Origin: an uncultured Bacilli bacterium
Lineage (GTDB): Bacteria > Bacillota_I > Bacilli_A > RF39 > UBA660
DNA length: 64,000 nt
NCBI GenBank assembly: GCA_934096315.1
Contig: CAKOLT010000003.1
Span: 9,085 to 73,084 of the forward strand
Direction of reading: 5' to 3'
A model generated the notes under the pieces. It saw only the letters and a program-made list of their open reading frames with translations, ran no database searches and was not told the origin of the DNA. Made by a program: the position numbers and the translations under genes. This document shows, piece by piece, positions 9,060-18,653 of the stretch; position 1 is the stretch's first letter, and every line of letters starts with the position of its first letter.

Positions 9060-9088
9060 AAAGAAAAAGAACTTCGTAAAAAGTTCTT
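9060..9088 (-). terminator. Terminator of the arc operon
   Basis: An 8-bp stem (AAGAACTT / AAGTTCTT) with a 6-nt loop is followed by a T-rich tract on the minus strand, 12 nt after the stop of the arcC-arcD ORF. Confidence 0.85.
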
Positions 9089-9099
9089 AATTATCATAA

Positions 9100-11511
9100 T
9101 TATGATAGTGCTACCATAGATACCGTAAGTATTATTAGTGATGCAACCATTATTGTAGCTACTACTTTTAAAGACCATTTAAACCAAGTAGAATATTCTA
9201 CTTTTGCTAATGCAAGTCCTCCCATTATTGCTCCGCATGTTGGAGTAATTAGATTAACTAACCCATTAGCTGCTACAAAAATCATTACAGTAACTTCAAC
9301 ACTGAATCCTAATTCATGAGCAAGTGGTCCCATAATTGGAGTAGATAATGTTGCTAGTCCAGAAGATGATGGTACCAATACAGATAATATTATATGTAAT
9401 AAATAATCTAGTGGTGCGAATAATACTGGTGGTAAGTTTCTCATAGCGTCTGCAGCATTATAAATAATATAATTATCTAAATGAGTGATTCCCATTAATA
9501 CAGAAGCTCCACGAGCAATTGCGATTATTAAGATAACTCCCATCATATCAGCAGCACCTGCTACAAATGTATCTGCAAATTTCTTTTCACTTTCACGGTT
9601 AACTAAACCAATTATGATAGACATTATGAAGAACCATAGTGATGCTTCTTGGAAATACCACCATCCGATTGGATTACCAGTTAATTTACCTGTGGTATCT
9701 AAGAATATGTTAATACCAAAGCTATCCCATGGGATAAATCCTATTATCATTATTACAAAAGTTATTCCGAATAATACAAGGGTTAGTTTTTGTTTTCCTG
9801 ATAGTTTTACATCTTTATCTTTTTCAGCAGGTTTTAGATATGTTTTATCCATTTCTTTTTGTTCACGAAGTGATAAGAAAGTAGATCCTTTATCATGTTT
9901 TACTTTTTTTGCATATGCCATTACAAATGCGACTGCTATAAAGTAAGATACTAACCATAAGGCAACTCCTATACCTATAATTATACCTTGGTTTACTTCA
10001 ATTCCTTTAGGTAGAGAATCTATTGCAACTCCTACAGCAAATGGATTGATGGTAGAGCCTAATACTCCGACACCTGCTCCAAGTAATACTATAGCAGAAG
10101 CTACTATTGTATCCATACCAGCGACTACCATTGTAGCAGCAAGTAGAGCATAAAACCCAACGGTTTCTTCAAGCATTCCATAAGTAGTACCTCCTATAGA
10201 GAAGATAAACATAAGTATAGGAATTATCCATAATTCTTTACCTTTCATCTTCTTAATAAGAACTTTTATTCCTGTTTCAAGAGCTCCAGTAGAGTTAACA
10301 ACTGCTAGGAAACCTCCTAAAATGAATATGAATATTGCTACATCCATTGCATCTTTAAATCCTAAAACTGGTGCAAGTAGGATATCAGAAAGAGATGCAG
10401 CTACAACACCACTACCATTGACTATTTCTTCACCTACAAAACTAGCCTCTGGTAAAAAGTGAGTTATCACTCCCAAGAATATTACGATTAGTAATATAAT
10501 TGAAAATGATGTTAAGACAAATTTTTTATTTTTTTCTTTTGTCTTGGCCATTTTTATCCTCCTTTTCTCCTTTTCCCCCTCTTTAGTAATTGTTGTACCG
10601 TTTTTTCCTTCTAAGGCGTTTACGCCATTATTTAATGATGTAATTATTGCTTCTTTTTTAGGATTATCTTTTACAAAATTTATACTTGCTTCAACCTTTG
10701 GAAGCATACTTCCTTTTGCAAAATACCCTTTATTAATATATTCTTCTGCCTCTTCTACTGACATGTATTTTATTGCTTTAGCATCTTTCGTATTGTAATT
10801 TATATATACTTTGTCTACCGCAGTTAGTATTAAGAGTATATCAGCGTCTACAATTTTTGCAAGCAAGCTTGCGGCAAAATCTTTATCAATAACGGCGTCT
10901 ACTCCTTTGTAAGAACCATTATCATTAATAACAGGGATTCCTCCTCCTCCAGCAGTAATTACAACGTTTCCATCACTGACTAGATCTTTAATAACATCTT
11001 CTTCAATGATACTGATAGGTTTAGGAGACGGTACTACTCTCCGATAACCCCTACCAGAGTCTTCGACAAACTTATATCCCTTTTCACTCATGATTTTTTG
11101 AGCTTCTTCTTGGGTATAAAACATTCCTACAGGTTTAGTTGGATTAAGAAAGGCACTATCTTTCTTATCTACTTCAATCTGAGTAATGATTGTCACACAA
11201 TTTTTGTTTATACCATTTTTCTTTAATTCGTGGGCAATTGATTGTTGTAAGTGATATCCTATATATCCTTGACTCATTGCTCCGCACTCTGCAAATGGTA
11301 TAGAGGGAGTTCCAATATTTTGGCTACTTGCATAATCTGTTGCAAGTTTAATAACTCCAACTTGTGGTCCATTTCCATGGACTACTATTACTTCATGATT
11401 ATTATTTACTATTTTTACGATCTGTTTGGCAGTTTTTTTTACTAATTTTAATTGCTCTTCAGGGGTATTACCTAAGGCATTACCCCCTAGAGCAATTACT
11501 ATTTTACTCAT
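9100..11511 (-). CDS. arcC/arcD: Carbamate kinase fused in frame to a YfcC-type antiporter (arcC-arcD)
   Basis: One open 803-residue frame. Residues 1 to about 308 are a complete carbamate kinase ([42 protein letters not shown]), which makes ATP from carbamoyl phosphate. Residues 321-803 are a complete polytopic carrier with about 12 membrane segments of the YfcC/C4-dicarboxylate-carrier-like family, found in ADI operons as the arginine/ornithine exchanger. The joining residues (about 309-320, [11 protein letters not shown]) are encoded by a purine-rich tract containing a perfect ribosome site for Met321. arcC therefore seems to have lost its stop while the arcD start was kept. Both a fusion and a free antiporter could be made. 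The start overlaps the end of arcB by 8 nt. Confidence 0.9.
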   Translation of the reverse strand: MSKIVIALGGNALGNTPEEQLKLVKKTAKQIVKIVNNNHEVIVVHGNGPQVGVIKLATDYASSQNIGTPSIPFAECGAMSQGYIGYHLQQSIAHELKKNGINKNCVTIITQIEVDKKDSAFLNPTKPVGMFYTQEEAQKIMSEKGYKFVEDSGRGYRRVVPSPKPISIIEEDVIKDLVSDGNVVITAGGGGIPVINDNGSYKGVDAVIDKDFAASLLAKIVDADILLILTAVDKVYINYNTKDAKAIKYMSVEEAEEYINKGYFAKGSMLPKVEASINFVKDNPKKEAIITSLNNGVNALEGKNGTTITKEGEKEKRRIKMAKTKEKNKKFVLTSFSIILLIVIFLGVITHFLPEASFVGEEIVNGSGVVAASLSDILLAPVLGFKDAMDVAIFIFILGGFLAVVNSTGALETGIKVLIKKMKGKELWIIPILMFIFSIGGTTYGMLEETVGFYALLAATMVVAGMDTIVASAIVLLGAGVGVLGSTINPFAVGVAIDSLPKGIEVNQGIIIGIGVALWLVSYFIAVAFVMAYAKKVKHDKGSTFLSLREQKEMDKTYLKPAEKDKDVKLSGKQKLTLVLFGITFVIMIIGFIPWDSFGINIFLDTTGKLTGNPIGWWYFQEASLWFFIMSIIIGLVNRESEKKFADTFVAGAADMMGVILIIAIARGASVLMGITHLDNYIIYNAADAMRNLPPVLFAPLDYLLHIILSVLVPSSSGLATLSTPIMGPLAHELGFSVEVTVMIFVAANGLVNLITPTCGAIMGGLALAKVEYSTWFKWSLKVVATIMVASLIILTVSMVALS
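10549..10563 (-). promoter_or_regulatory. Internal ribosome binding site and start for free ArcD
   Basis: Within the fused ORF, AGGAGG (10558-10563) lies 6 nt before an in-frame ATG (10549-10551, residue 321) that begins [11 protein letters not shown], a normal antiporter N-terminus. This is as strong as any ribosome site in the window. Confidence 0.75.
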
Positions 11512-12499
11512 TATATTCCTTCATTGTAGCATACATAACTGCCTTTATTGTATGCATTCTGTTTTCGGCTTCATCAAATACTTTAGAAGAACTTGATTCA
11601 AAGACTTCATCAGTTACTTCCATTTCTTTTATACCGAATTTTTCATATATATCCATACCTATTGTTGTGTCTGTGTTGTGAAATGATGGTAGGCAGTGAA
11701 GGAATATTGCGTTTTTACTACAACTATCCATTATTTTTTTATTAACTTGATATGGAAGTAATAAATCTATTCTTTCTTTCCATTTACTAGCATCCTCACC
11801 CATACTTAACCATACATCTGTATATATTACATCCATATTTTTAACTTCTTCAGGGTTTGATGTGAAATTAATACTACATCCGTTTTCTTTTGCTATTAAT
11901 CTGCATTTGTTAGTAAGTTCTTCTTCTGGCCATAATTCTTCTGGAGCACAGCAGTTGAAGTTAATTCCTAGTTTACTACATATAACCATAAGGGAATTTC
12001 CAACATTGTTACGTGCATCTCCGAAGAAGCAGAAGTTTATTCCTTGTAAATAACCAAAATTTTCTTCAATAGTCATAACGTCTGCAAGCATTTGGGTTGG
12101 ATGAAACATATCTGTTAAACCATTCCATACTGGAACTGTTGAATATTTGCATAGTTCTTCAACTATATTTTGTGAAAAACCACGATATTCTATTCCGTCG
12201 TATATTCTAGTTAGTACTCTCGCTGTATCTTTAATTGTTTCTTTTTTACCCATTTGCGAACCGGTAGGTCCTAAATAAGTAACATTCATACCTAGGTCAT
12301 AGGCTGCTACTTCAAAAGAACATCTTGTTCTTGTTGAATCTTTTTCAAATAATATAACTATATTTTTGCCTTTTAAGTAATCGTGTTTAATATTATTGTG
12401 TTTTTTTGTTTTGAATTCTTTAGATAAGTTAAGTAAGTATTTTATTTCTTCACTTGAGTAATCTAATAATTTTGAAAAATCTCTTCCTTTTAAGTTCAT
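11504..12499 (-). CDS. arcB: Ornithine carbamoyltransferase
   Basis: A 331-residue cytosolic trimeric enzyme. In the ADI pathway it runs catabolically, converting citrulline and phosphate to ornithine and carbamoyl phosphate. The carbamoyl-phosphate loop STRTR is at residues 55-59, and the ornithine/catalytic HCLP motif is present near the C-terminus ([11 protein letters not shown]). [16 protein letters not shown] (carbamoyl-phosphate binding) and a DVWLSMGE loop (SMG) are also seen. The gene is 1 nt from arcA and overlaps the next gene by 8 nt (ATGAGTAA). Operon position decides the arcB rather than argF name. Confidence 0.96.
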   Translation of the reverse strand: MNLKGRDFSKLLDYSSEEIKYLLNLSKEFKTKKHNNIKHDYLKGKNIVILFEKDSTRTRCSFEVAAYDLGMNVTYLGPTGSQMGKKETIKDTARVLTRIYDGIEYRGFSQNIVEELCKYSTVPVWNGLTDMFHPTQMLADVMTIEENFGYLQGINFCFFGDARNNVGNSLMVICSKLGINFNCCAPEELWPEEELTNKCRLIAKENGCSINFTSNPEEVKNMDVIYTDVWLSMGEDASKWKERIDLLLPYQVNKKIMDSCSKNAIFLHCLPSFHNTDTTIGMDIYEKFGIKEMEVTDEVFESSSSKVFDEAENRMHTIKAVMYATMKEYNE

Positions 12500-12500
12500 A

Positions 12501-13727
12501 TTAATCCTCTCTTATAAGGGGCATACTCATACATCTTGGTCCCCCACGACCTCTTGATAATTCAGCACTATGCATTTCATAAACTTTTAGACCATGGCTT
12601 CTTAATATGTCATTAGTGACATTGTTTCTGTTGTAGACTACTACTACTCCGGGAGCAATACATAATGTATTAGTGCCATCATTCCATTGTTCTCTTTCTG
12701 ATGGTATTTTATCTCCTCCAGCACATGGTATTAGCGTGATATCTTTTTCTAAATATTCTTCTAATATTTTTTCTAGAGATCCTTTTTTCTGTTTAACTTT
12801 TACTAGATCTGGTCTGTCTCCTCTAGTTATTTCAAATACTCTTAGACTATCCATTATTCCTGGGTGGTAAGTAAATTTATCATAATCTATTTGAGTAAAT
12901 ACTGTATCTAAGTGCATAAATGCTCTACATTCTGGTATTAGGAATGCAAGAACTGTATCTATTTTACAATCTGAGTCTGCAAATAGATTTTTAGATAGAA
13001 GGTCTATAGCGTCTGCACTAGTTCTTTGTGATATACCTATTGCAAGAATGTGTTCGTTTAGGTTAAGTACATCACCACCTTCTATATTAAATGGATTCTC
13101 TCTATCATAATATTTTTTGACTTTATCTTGATATTCTGGATGATAGTTAAATATATAACTTGCATATATTGTTTCTCTACTTCTTGTTTCAGAATACATT
13201 TTATTTAATACAACACCGTCTCCAACAGATGCAAAAGGGTCTCTGGTAAAGTATAGGTTAGGCAGTGGTTCTGCTAAAAATTTACCTTCTTCGCTGACTA
13301 AGTCTACTAGAGAGTTTTCTATATCTTTTTTCTTTCTATCTAACTCGTCTACTTTTATTCCTTCCATTGTTTTTAGGACTAATTCTTTGTTATCTTCTAT
13401 ATTCATTAATAGATCAAATAACATGTCTTTATACATTGGTGTTCTAATTCCTGCTTCGTATATGAATTGTCTTATAAAAGCAGGTTTAATATTGGGATTG
13501 TTGTCTAGAACTTCAGTCATTAAATCTTCTAGATATACAACCTCTATTCCGTTTTCTTTTAATATACTTGCAAATTCATCGTGTTCTATTTGGGCATCCT
13601 TTAAGTAAGGGATATCATCAAATAGTAGTTTGTTTAAGGTATCTGGAGTTAAGTTTAATAACTCTTTACCTGGTCTATGTAACAATACTTTTTTAAGTGG
13701 TTTTATTTCGCTTGTTACGTGTATCAT
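12501..13727 (-). CDS. arcA: Arginine deiminase
   Basis: A 408-residue enzyme that hydrolyses arginine to citrulline and ammonia, the first ADI step. Visible motifs are [31 protein letters not shown], the His motif in FMHLDTVFT, and the C-terminal [12 protein letters not shown] with the nucleophile Cys at residue 399. Length is typical. AGGGAGGAT lies just upstream of the ATG at 13727. It is the first arc gene, 36 nt after an amino-acid ABC ATPase, with its own promoter-like element in that gap. It can therefore be transcribed with the transporter or alone. Confidence 0.97.
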   Translation of the reverse strand: MIHVTSEIKPLKKVLLHRPGKELLNLTPDTLNKLLFDDIPYLKDAQIEHDEFASILKENGIEVVYLEDLMTEVLDNNPNIKPAFIRQFIYEAGIRTPMYKDMLFDLLMNIEDNKELVLKTMEGIKVDELDRKKKDIENSLVDLVSEEGKFLAEPLPNLYFTRDPFASVGDGVVLNKMYSETRSRETIYASYIFNYHPEYQDKVKKYYDRENPFNIEGGDVLNLNEHILAIGISQRTSADAIDLLSKNLFADSDCKIDTVLAFLIPECRAFMHLDTVFTQIDYDKFTYHPGIMDSLRVFEITRGDRPDLVKVKQKKGSLEKILEEYLEKDITLIPCAGGDKIPSEREQWNDGTNTLCIAPGVVVVYNRNNVTNDILRSHGLKVYEMHSAELSRGRGGPRCMSMPLIRED

Positions 13728-13746
13728 TTTATCATCCTCCCTATTT

Positions 13747-13774
13747 ATTATAACATATATTTATCATTTTTCAA
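13747..13774 (-). promoter_or_regulatory. Internal promoter in front of arcA
   Basis: On the minus strand TTGAAA (13769-13774) and TATAAT (13747-13752) are separated by 16 nt. The -35 lies inside the end of the upstream ATPase gene and the -10 in the 36-nt gap before arcA. Confidence 0.55.
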
Positions 13775-14483
13775 TATCAAAAATAAATTTTTTTACTCTT
13801 TCATTGTCTCCATTTATGATATCTTCATAACTTTCATCTAATACTATTTTACCAGATTCTAAAAAGATTACTCTGTCAGAAAATTCTTTTACGAATTCCA
13901 TTTCATGACTTACTATTATAAGGGTTATACCCTCATCTTTAAGTTTTTTTATTAATTCTATAACTTCTTTAGTCATTTCTGGATCTAGGGCACTGGTTGG
14001 CTCATCTAATAATATTAATCTTGGGGACATTATTAGCGTTCTGATAATGGCTACTCTTTGTTTTTCTCCTCCGGATAAACTTGAGGGATAGCTGTCTTTT
14101 TTATCAAATAAACCTATTTCTTTAAGCATAGATAGTGCCTTTTTCTTAGCGTTTTTTTCAGTCATTATCTTGTGTTTTACTGGGGCTAAGGTTATGTTTT
14201 CTAGTACTGTTAAGTTATCAAAGAGATTGAAGTGCTGAAATACCATACCTATTTCTTTACGCATTTCCCTAGAATTTATATCATTTACAACTTTTCTATC
14301 AAATAACACTTCTCCGCTTGTGGGGACAATCATTCTGTTCAGACATCTTAGTAAAGTACTTTTACCACTTCCAGAGGGTCCTATTATGGATACTATTTCT
14401 TCATTATCTACATCAAAGCTTATATTTTTTAGGATTGTTTTGTTTTCATAAACTTTTGATAAATTTCTAACCGACAGTAGCAT
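13764..14483 (-). CDS. Polar amino-acid ABC transporter ATPase
   Basis: A 239-residue ABC ATPase of the GlnQ/HisP family that powers import of a polar amino acid. Walker A GPSGSGKST is at about 35-43. The Q-loop lies in GMVFQHFNLFDNLTVLENI. Signature LSGGEKQRVAI has Glu where the family usually has Gln. Walker B LILLDEPTSALDPE and the H-loop SHEME follow. The gene overlaps the permease by 17 nt. Its place just before arcABC(D) suggests arginine as the substrate, but the specificity is inference. The gene ends in TGA, which supports the standard genetic code. Confidence 0.95.
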   Translation of the reverse strand: MLLSVRNLSKVYENKTILKNISFDVDNEEIVSIIGPSGSGKSTLLRCLNRMIVPTSGEVLFDRKVVNDINSREMRKEIGMVFQHFNLFDNLTVLENITLAPVKHKIMTEKNAKKKALSMLKEIGLFDKKDSYPSSLSGGEKQRVAIIRTLIMSPRLILLDEPTSALDPEMTKEVIELIKKLKDEGITLIIVSHEMEFVKEFSDRVIFLESGKIVLDESYEDIINGDNERVKKFIFDIEK

Positions 14484-15156
14484 TTTTGTTACCTCCCTTG
14501 TTTATTAATTTAGATAAGAATAAAGTTAACGTAAGATAAATTAAAGAAGTTATTATTAATGGGAAGAAATAGTCATATGTACGGGACGCTATTATATCAC
14601 TTGCTTTTGTTAATTCTACTATTCCGATGTAACCTGCTACGGAGGTTTCTTTAAGAAGTGTGATAAATTCATTTCCAAGAGCAGGTTTTATGTTTTTTAT
14701 TGCTTGGGGTAAAATTACGTATCTTGTAGTTTGTCCATAAGATAGTCCTAGGCTTTTACCAGCTTCCATTTGACCTGGGTTTACAGATATTAAGCCTGAT
14801 TTAATTATTTCGGATACATAAGCACCACTGTTAAGACCAAAGGCAAGTATTCCAATTAGTATTATGTTAGTATTTACGGATTTAAATATTACATAATAAA
14901 TAATCATAAGTTGAAGTAATACTGGAGTTCCTCTGATAATTGCAACGTATATTCTGCATATTAAACTGCATATTTTTAGTTTACCTGTTTCTTTATGGTA
15001 ATCGTTTATAAGGGCAATTAAAAGTCCAAGCACTATACCTATTATTGTAGCAAATATTGCCATTGTTATTGTATTAAATAGTCCTTCAAGGATGTATTTA
15101 TATCTATCTTGAAAGATTATAGAATTGTAAAAATCGTTATATATATTGTTTAACAT
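14467..15156 (-). CDS. Polar amino-acid ABC transporter permease
   Basis: A 229-residue inner-membrane permease of the HisMQ family. Several membrane segments are visible (ITMAIFATIIGIVLGLLIAL; YVAIIRGTPVLLQLMIIYYV; the last near the C-terminus). The RGTPVLLQ entry is typical, as is the EAA loop EAGKSLGLSYGQTTRYVILPQAIK (positions about 133-156), which contacts the ATPase. It overlaps the ATPase gene by 17 nt and follows the binding-protein gene by 7 nt, forming a three-gene importer. It probably acts as a homodimer, as no second permease is present. Confidence 0.95.
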   Translation of the reverse strand: MLNNIYNDFYNSIIFQDRYKYILEGLFNTITMAIFATIIGIVLGLLIALINDYHKETGKLKICSLICRIYVAIIRGTPVLLQLMIIYYVIFKSVNTNIILIGILAFGLNSGAYVSEIIKSGLISVNPGQMEAGKSLGLSYGQTTRYVILPQAIKNIKPALGNEFITLLKETSVAGYIGIVELTKASDIIASRTYDYFFPLIITSLIYLTLTLFLSKLINKGGNKNATVG

Positions 15157-15163
15157 ACTTCAC

Positions 15164-15880
15164 CTACTTTGAATGGTTTAGAACAAACTCATCTATTTTT
15201 CCTTCCTCTTGTAATTTTTTTAAAGTTTTATTAATTCTATCTAGTAATTTTTTGTTATCTTTTTTTACAGCAATTCCATAAGTGTCAGAAAATAATTCTC
15301 CTTCTAATATTTTTAAATCTTTATTATTTTTTATTATTTCTTTAGCTGGAAGGTAATCCATAACTATGCAATCTACTTTTTCTCTTTTTAAGTCTTCCGT
15401 CATGGATAAATATTTTTTCTGTCTGCTTAAATCTAAGTTATCATAGTCATTACTTAGTGTAATGTCTGCTATTGATCCTAGTTGGACAGCTATTTTCTTA
15501 TTAAATATATCATTAGTGCTTGTTATTTGACTATTGTTATTTACCATTACTATTTGTCTTGATTCGACGTAAGGAGTACTAAAATCTACTTCTTTTAGTC
15601 TTTCTTCTGTAATACTCATGCCCGCTAGAGCCATGTCTGCTTTACCACTTTTTAACTCATTAATTATAGAGTCAAAAGCTACATCTTTTATTTCTAGTTT
15701 TTTACCCATACTGCTTGCTATTTCTTTAGCAATATCTATATCTACTCCTACTATTTCTCCGTTTTCATAATATTCATATGGGGCGAAACCTGCCTCGGTT
15801 ACCATTACTAATGTATCATCTTTTTTGCCGCAACCAGTAGTAAGTAATAATATTAATAATATACTAATTATTTTTTTCAT
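15164..15880 (-). CDS. Amino-acid ABC transporter substrate-binding lipoprotein
   Basis: A 238-residue family-3 solute-binding protein. It has a short basic-hydrophobic signal (MKKIISILLILLLTTGC) with lipobox LTTGC and the lipidated Cys at 17. The mature domain shows FAPYEYYENGEIVGVDIDIA, then SGKADMALAGMSITEERL and the DFSTPYVES stretch, all diagnostic of polar amino-acid receptors. The Arg in SITEERLKEVDF and the Asp in GVDIDIA are the usual alpha-amino/carboxylate contacts. It is anchored outside the membrane and delivers substrate to the adjacent permease. Linkage to the ADI genes suggests arginine; this is inference. Confidence 0.94.
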   Translation of the reverse strand: MKKIISILLILLLTTGCGKKDDTLVMVTEAGFAPYEYYENGEIVGVDIDIAKEIASSMGKKLEIKDVAFDSIINELKSGKADMALAGMSITEERLKEVDFSTPYVESRQIVMVNNNSQITSTNDIFNKKIAVQLGSIADITLSNDYDNLDLSRQKKYLSMTEDLKREKVDCIVMDYLPAKEIIKNNKDLKILEGELFSDTYGIAVKKDNKKLLDRINKTLKKLQEEGKIDEFVLNHSK

Positions 15881-16565
15881 TTGAAATTCTCTCCTTTACA
15901 ACTTTAATTATTTCTTCAAAATCTTCTTTTTTTACTACGTAATCAAAATACTTATTGTATAAAATGTTTTTATCCCTTGGAAAGGCTATACTTATGGTGT
16001 CTTTTTTAAAATCATCAGGAATAAGTGTTAGATCTCCGAGGGAGTCCCCGATAATTATTAGTAATTCTGCATCTTTAATCATTTCTTGATAACTTTTTAT
16101 TTGACTTTTGTTATATACTGTTACATATTTTTCGTTTTTGTAAAGATAGTTTGATATAATTTTAACATTTGGTAGTAACAGTTTTTCTTTTTCTAATTTT
16201 AATTTTATGAAGTTTCCTAATCCTGCAGAATTGATTATTAAGGGAATGTTATTTTCGTATAAATACTTTACAAAGGTGTTAAAATTATTTTTTATAGTGA
16301 CATCATCTAACAGTTTACTAATGTCTGCATCTGTTATTTTGTAGTTTTCAACATATTTGAATTTTTTTGTCCACATGTCATCATAGATTTTTACTTTTTC
16401 GAGAATGTACATGTTGTTTATTTTATTCATTTTCTCTTTACTGTACATTAAATTTCTTTTTACTAAATAATCTTTTGGTAGTATTTTCTCTAGACACCCC
16501 ATCGCAGTTTTATCATTATTTAGGGTTATGGTGTTGTCAAAATCAATAGCTATTATAATTTTCAT
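15864..16565 (-). CDS. HAD-superfamily phosphatase-like protein
   Basis: A 233-residue HAD hydrolase. Motif I DFDNT is at about residues 8-12 (IAIDFDNTITLN), so the nucleophile Asp and acid/base Asp are intact. Motif II is around IINSAGLGNF and motif IV around LLIIGDSLGDLTLIPDD. The cap between I and II is helical, as in the C1-type, phosphoserine-phosphatase-like group. Substrate unknown. It is the first gene of the transporter-arc operon, overlaps the binding-protein gene by 17 nt, and starts after GGAGG. It may act on a phosphorylated metabolite related to amino-acid use, but nothing in the sequence proves this. Confidence 0.8.
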   Translation of the reverse strand: MKIIIAIDFDNTITLNNDKTAMGCLEKILPKDYLVKRNLMYSKEKMNKINNMYILEKVKIYDDMWTKKFKYVENYKITDADISKLLDDVTIKNNFNTFVKYLYENNIPLIINSAGLGNFIKLKLEKEKLLLPNVKIISNYLYKNEKYVTVYNKSQIKSYQEMIKDAELLIIIGDSLGDLTLIPDDFKKDTISIAFPRDKNILYNKYFDYVVKKEDFEEIIKVVKERISNEKNN

Positions 16566-16590
16566 ATATCCTCCATATCCTTACTAAACA

Positions 16591-16619
16591 ATTATAACAC
16601 CAAGAGAATATGATGTAAA
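16591..16619 (-). promoter_or_regulatory. Promoter of the HAD-ABC-arc operon
   Basis: TTTACA (16614-16619) and TATAAT (16591-16596) on the minus strand, 17 nt apart, about 26 nt before the HAD start codon. Confidence 0.65.
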
Positions 16620-16670
16620 TAAATACTTTAAAATTTTACACATTAACTGTAAACTTTCCATAATATAAAG

Positions 16671-16700
16671 CAAAAATGATGTTATTTTATTTAACACCAT
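16671..16700 (-). terminator. Terminator of the histidine-kinase-like gene
   Basis: A 9-bp stem with one G-T pair (ATGGTGTTA / TAACATCAT) and a 7-nt A/T loop, followed by TTTT on the minus strand, directly after the stop at 16703. Confidence 0.75.
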
Positions 16701-16702
16701 TT

Positions 16703-18481
16703 TTATAGATATTTATTTATTATTTTATTAATACTATCTTTAGTTAAGGGTTTAATTATATAGTCAGTAAATCCATATTTTAAATAACTATCATCATATT
16801 CTTGCATATTGTTACTTGTTACCAATATTACTTTAGTATTAAATCCTTTTATTTCTTTTAATTTCTTCATAACAGTTTTTCCGTCCATGTAGTCCATTTC
16901 CCCATCAAGAAGAATTAAATCATATTTTTCGTTATTTCTAATTTTGTTTAGGCATTCCTTACCACTTTTGACCTCATCATAATCCATTTCAATATTATTA
17001 AATATTTTATTTATTATTTTAAGTCCGGCCTCACTGTCATCAACTACTAGTATCTTTTTATTTATATACTTTTTTTGGTATGTTGCAACAATTGTTTTAC
17101 TATCATTCTCTTCCATTTTTTGATCTATAATAGCAGTTACTTTTGTACCTTTTCCATAATCACTTGAAACGATTAATGTACCTCCGATTAGATTTATAAT
17201 TCTCTTTGCATTACTTAATGTTTTATTATTGATATCATCTTCTTTTTTATTTAATGCTTCTTCTAATTTTACTGCTCGCATACCGGTGCCTGAGTCTTCA
17301 ATTGTTATAATGAGTCTGCATATATTATTCTTGATGATTGTATCTACATTAAATTCTACGTATCCTTGTTTTGTGTGTTTATGACTATTATCTAAAATAG
17401 TTATTAAAGCATTTTTCATATTTAGGGGATCTCCGTATAAATATCTTGGTAAATTATTGTCAAAGTTTACTCTAAAATCTATTCCCTTATCGTTGTATTT
17501 CTCTTTATACATTTTTACAAGTTCTTTTAATAATAATTTTATATCATATTTATCATTATATACTTTGATGCTCTTCTTTTCTAAATTACTAGTATCTAAT
17601 ATCTCATTAGTCATGGTAGTAAATTTTGATGTATATGTATATATTCCTCTGGCATACTGGTGAATATCTTCTAGATTGTTACTATCAACTATGTTACCTA
17701 CATTTTTGTTAATATCATTTACAGTGTTTCTTATTTCCTGAGTCATATTGTACAAGAATATACTTTTTTCACTATTTGCATTATCTGCGACAATTTTGGC
17801 ATCTCTTACTTCTTCAATTACTTTGATATCAGGGTTTTCGATGGTATGATACATAAGTACAGTTATGAATGTTTCAACTGAGGTTGTAAGTAGTAAGAAT
17901 GGGTGCATATTTTGAATAATTGTAGTTATAATTCCCATTGTTAGAAATACATATATTGGAATATATTTTTTATCCCTAATGTTCTTGTAATTAACGATAA
18001 GAATTGCAAACATAACCAGTATACAAATACTAACTGCAACGTACAGAATATTTATTGATGTACCAAAGGAATACATAACTATTCCATCTCTAGTACAGAA
18101 CTTAGTTTCTGTAACTATAATCAATAACGCAAATACTAGGTATACACTAAATAATATATTTTTAAACTTATTGTAAATTTTTTTTATAGAATATTTATCA
18201 GAAATATTTAGTATATAAAATAAAAATGTAAATGACCAACTAAGAAGACAAATTAAATAAAATTTATTAATGTATACATAAAATTTATTTTCTGAAAAAC
18301 TTGCAAACATACAAAGTAAAAGTTCAGCGATTACTTCAACTAAAGTTATGCATATAATAACAGAATAAATCTTATTGTCCCTATTTTTAACTTTCTTTTT
18401 TCCAAAAAATACTATAAATAGTAATAGAATATAACAAAAACTAGATATAGTAAAAAATATAGTACTATTAAAACTAACCAT
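16703..18481 (-). CDS. Hybrid sensor-kinase-like protein lacking the phosphoacceptor histidine
   Basis: A 592-residue membrane protein, counting from the ATG at 18481 (AGGAGG 10 nt upstream); the frame is open 9 codons further. The first ~215 residues hold six or seven membrane segments. The dimerisation helix follows, where the usual 'SHEIR' reads FLYNMTQEIRNTV: the acceptor His is Gln (codon 17738-17740). The HATPase domain keeps its N-box (LDNSHKHT), G1 (EDSGTGM) and G2 (GKGTKV). The C-terminal receiver keeps the acidic pair (VVDDS), phospho-Asp (LILLDGEMDYMDG), Thr (LVTSN) and Lys (IIKPL). It is monocistronic with its own terminator. Autophosphorylation by the standard route looks impossible. 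Confidence 0.88.
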   Translation of the reverse strand: MVSFNSTIFFTISSFCYILLLFIVFFGKKKVKNRDNKIYSVIICITLVEVIAELLLCMFASFSENKFYVYINKFYLICLLSWSFTFLFYILNISDKYSIKKIYNKFKNILFSVYLVFALLIIVTETKFCTRDGIVMYSFGTSINILYVAVSICILVMFAILIVNYKNIRDKKYIPIYVFLTMGIITTIIQNMHPFLLLTTSVETFITVLMYHTIENPDIKVIEEVRDAKIVADNANSEKSIFLYNMTQEIRNTVNDINKNVGNIVDSNNLEDIHQYARGIYTYTSKFTTMTNEILDTSNLEKKSIKVYNDKYDIKLLLKELVKMYKEKYNDKGIDFRVNFDNNLPRYLYGDPLNMKNALITILDNSHKHTKQGYVEFNVDTIIKNNICRLIITIEDSGTGMRAVKLEEALNKKEDDINNKTLSNAKRIINLIGGTLIVSSDYGKGTKVTAIIDQKMEENDSKTIVATYQKKYINKKILVVDDSEAGLKIINKIFNNIEMDYDEVKSGKECLNKIRNNEKYDLILLDGEMDYMDGKTVMKKLKEIKGFNTKVILVTSNNMQEYDDSYLKYGFTDYIIKPLTKDSINKIINKYL

Positions 18482-18625
18482 AAATTCATATCCTCCTACT
18501 AAATACATTTTATCAGATTTTTATTAAAAAGTCATTAGTTTAATTCTATTTTTTTTAAATAATTAAAATATTGGCATATTAAGTATATCAATTTTTTAAG
18601 TTTGGAAGTTGCTTTGTTACAAATT

Positions 18626-18653
18626 TAAAAAATGCTAATATTAATAATTAGCA
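18626..18653 (-). terminator. Terminator overlapping the stop of the intact ANL gene
   Basis: Stem TGCTAAT / ATTAGCA with a 7-nt loop, followed by TTTTTT on the minus strand. The stop codon at 18641 lies within the loop. Confidence 0.75.
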
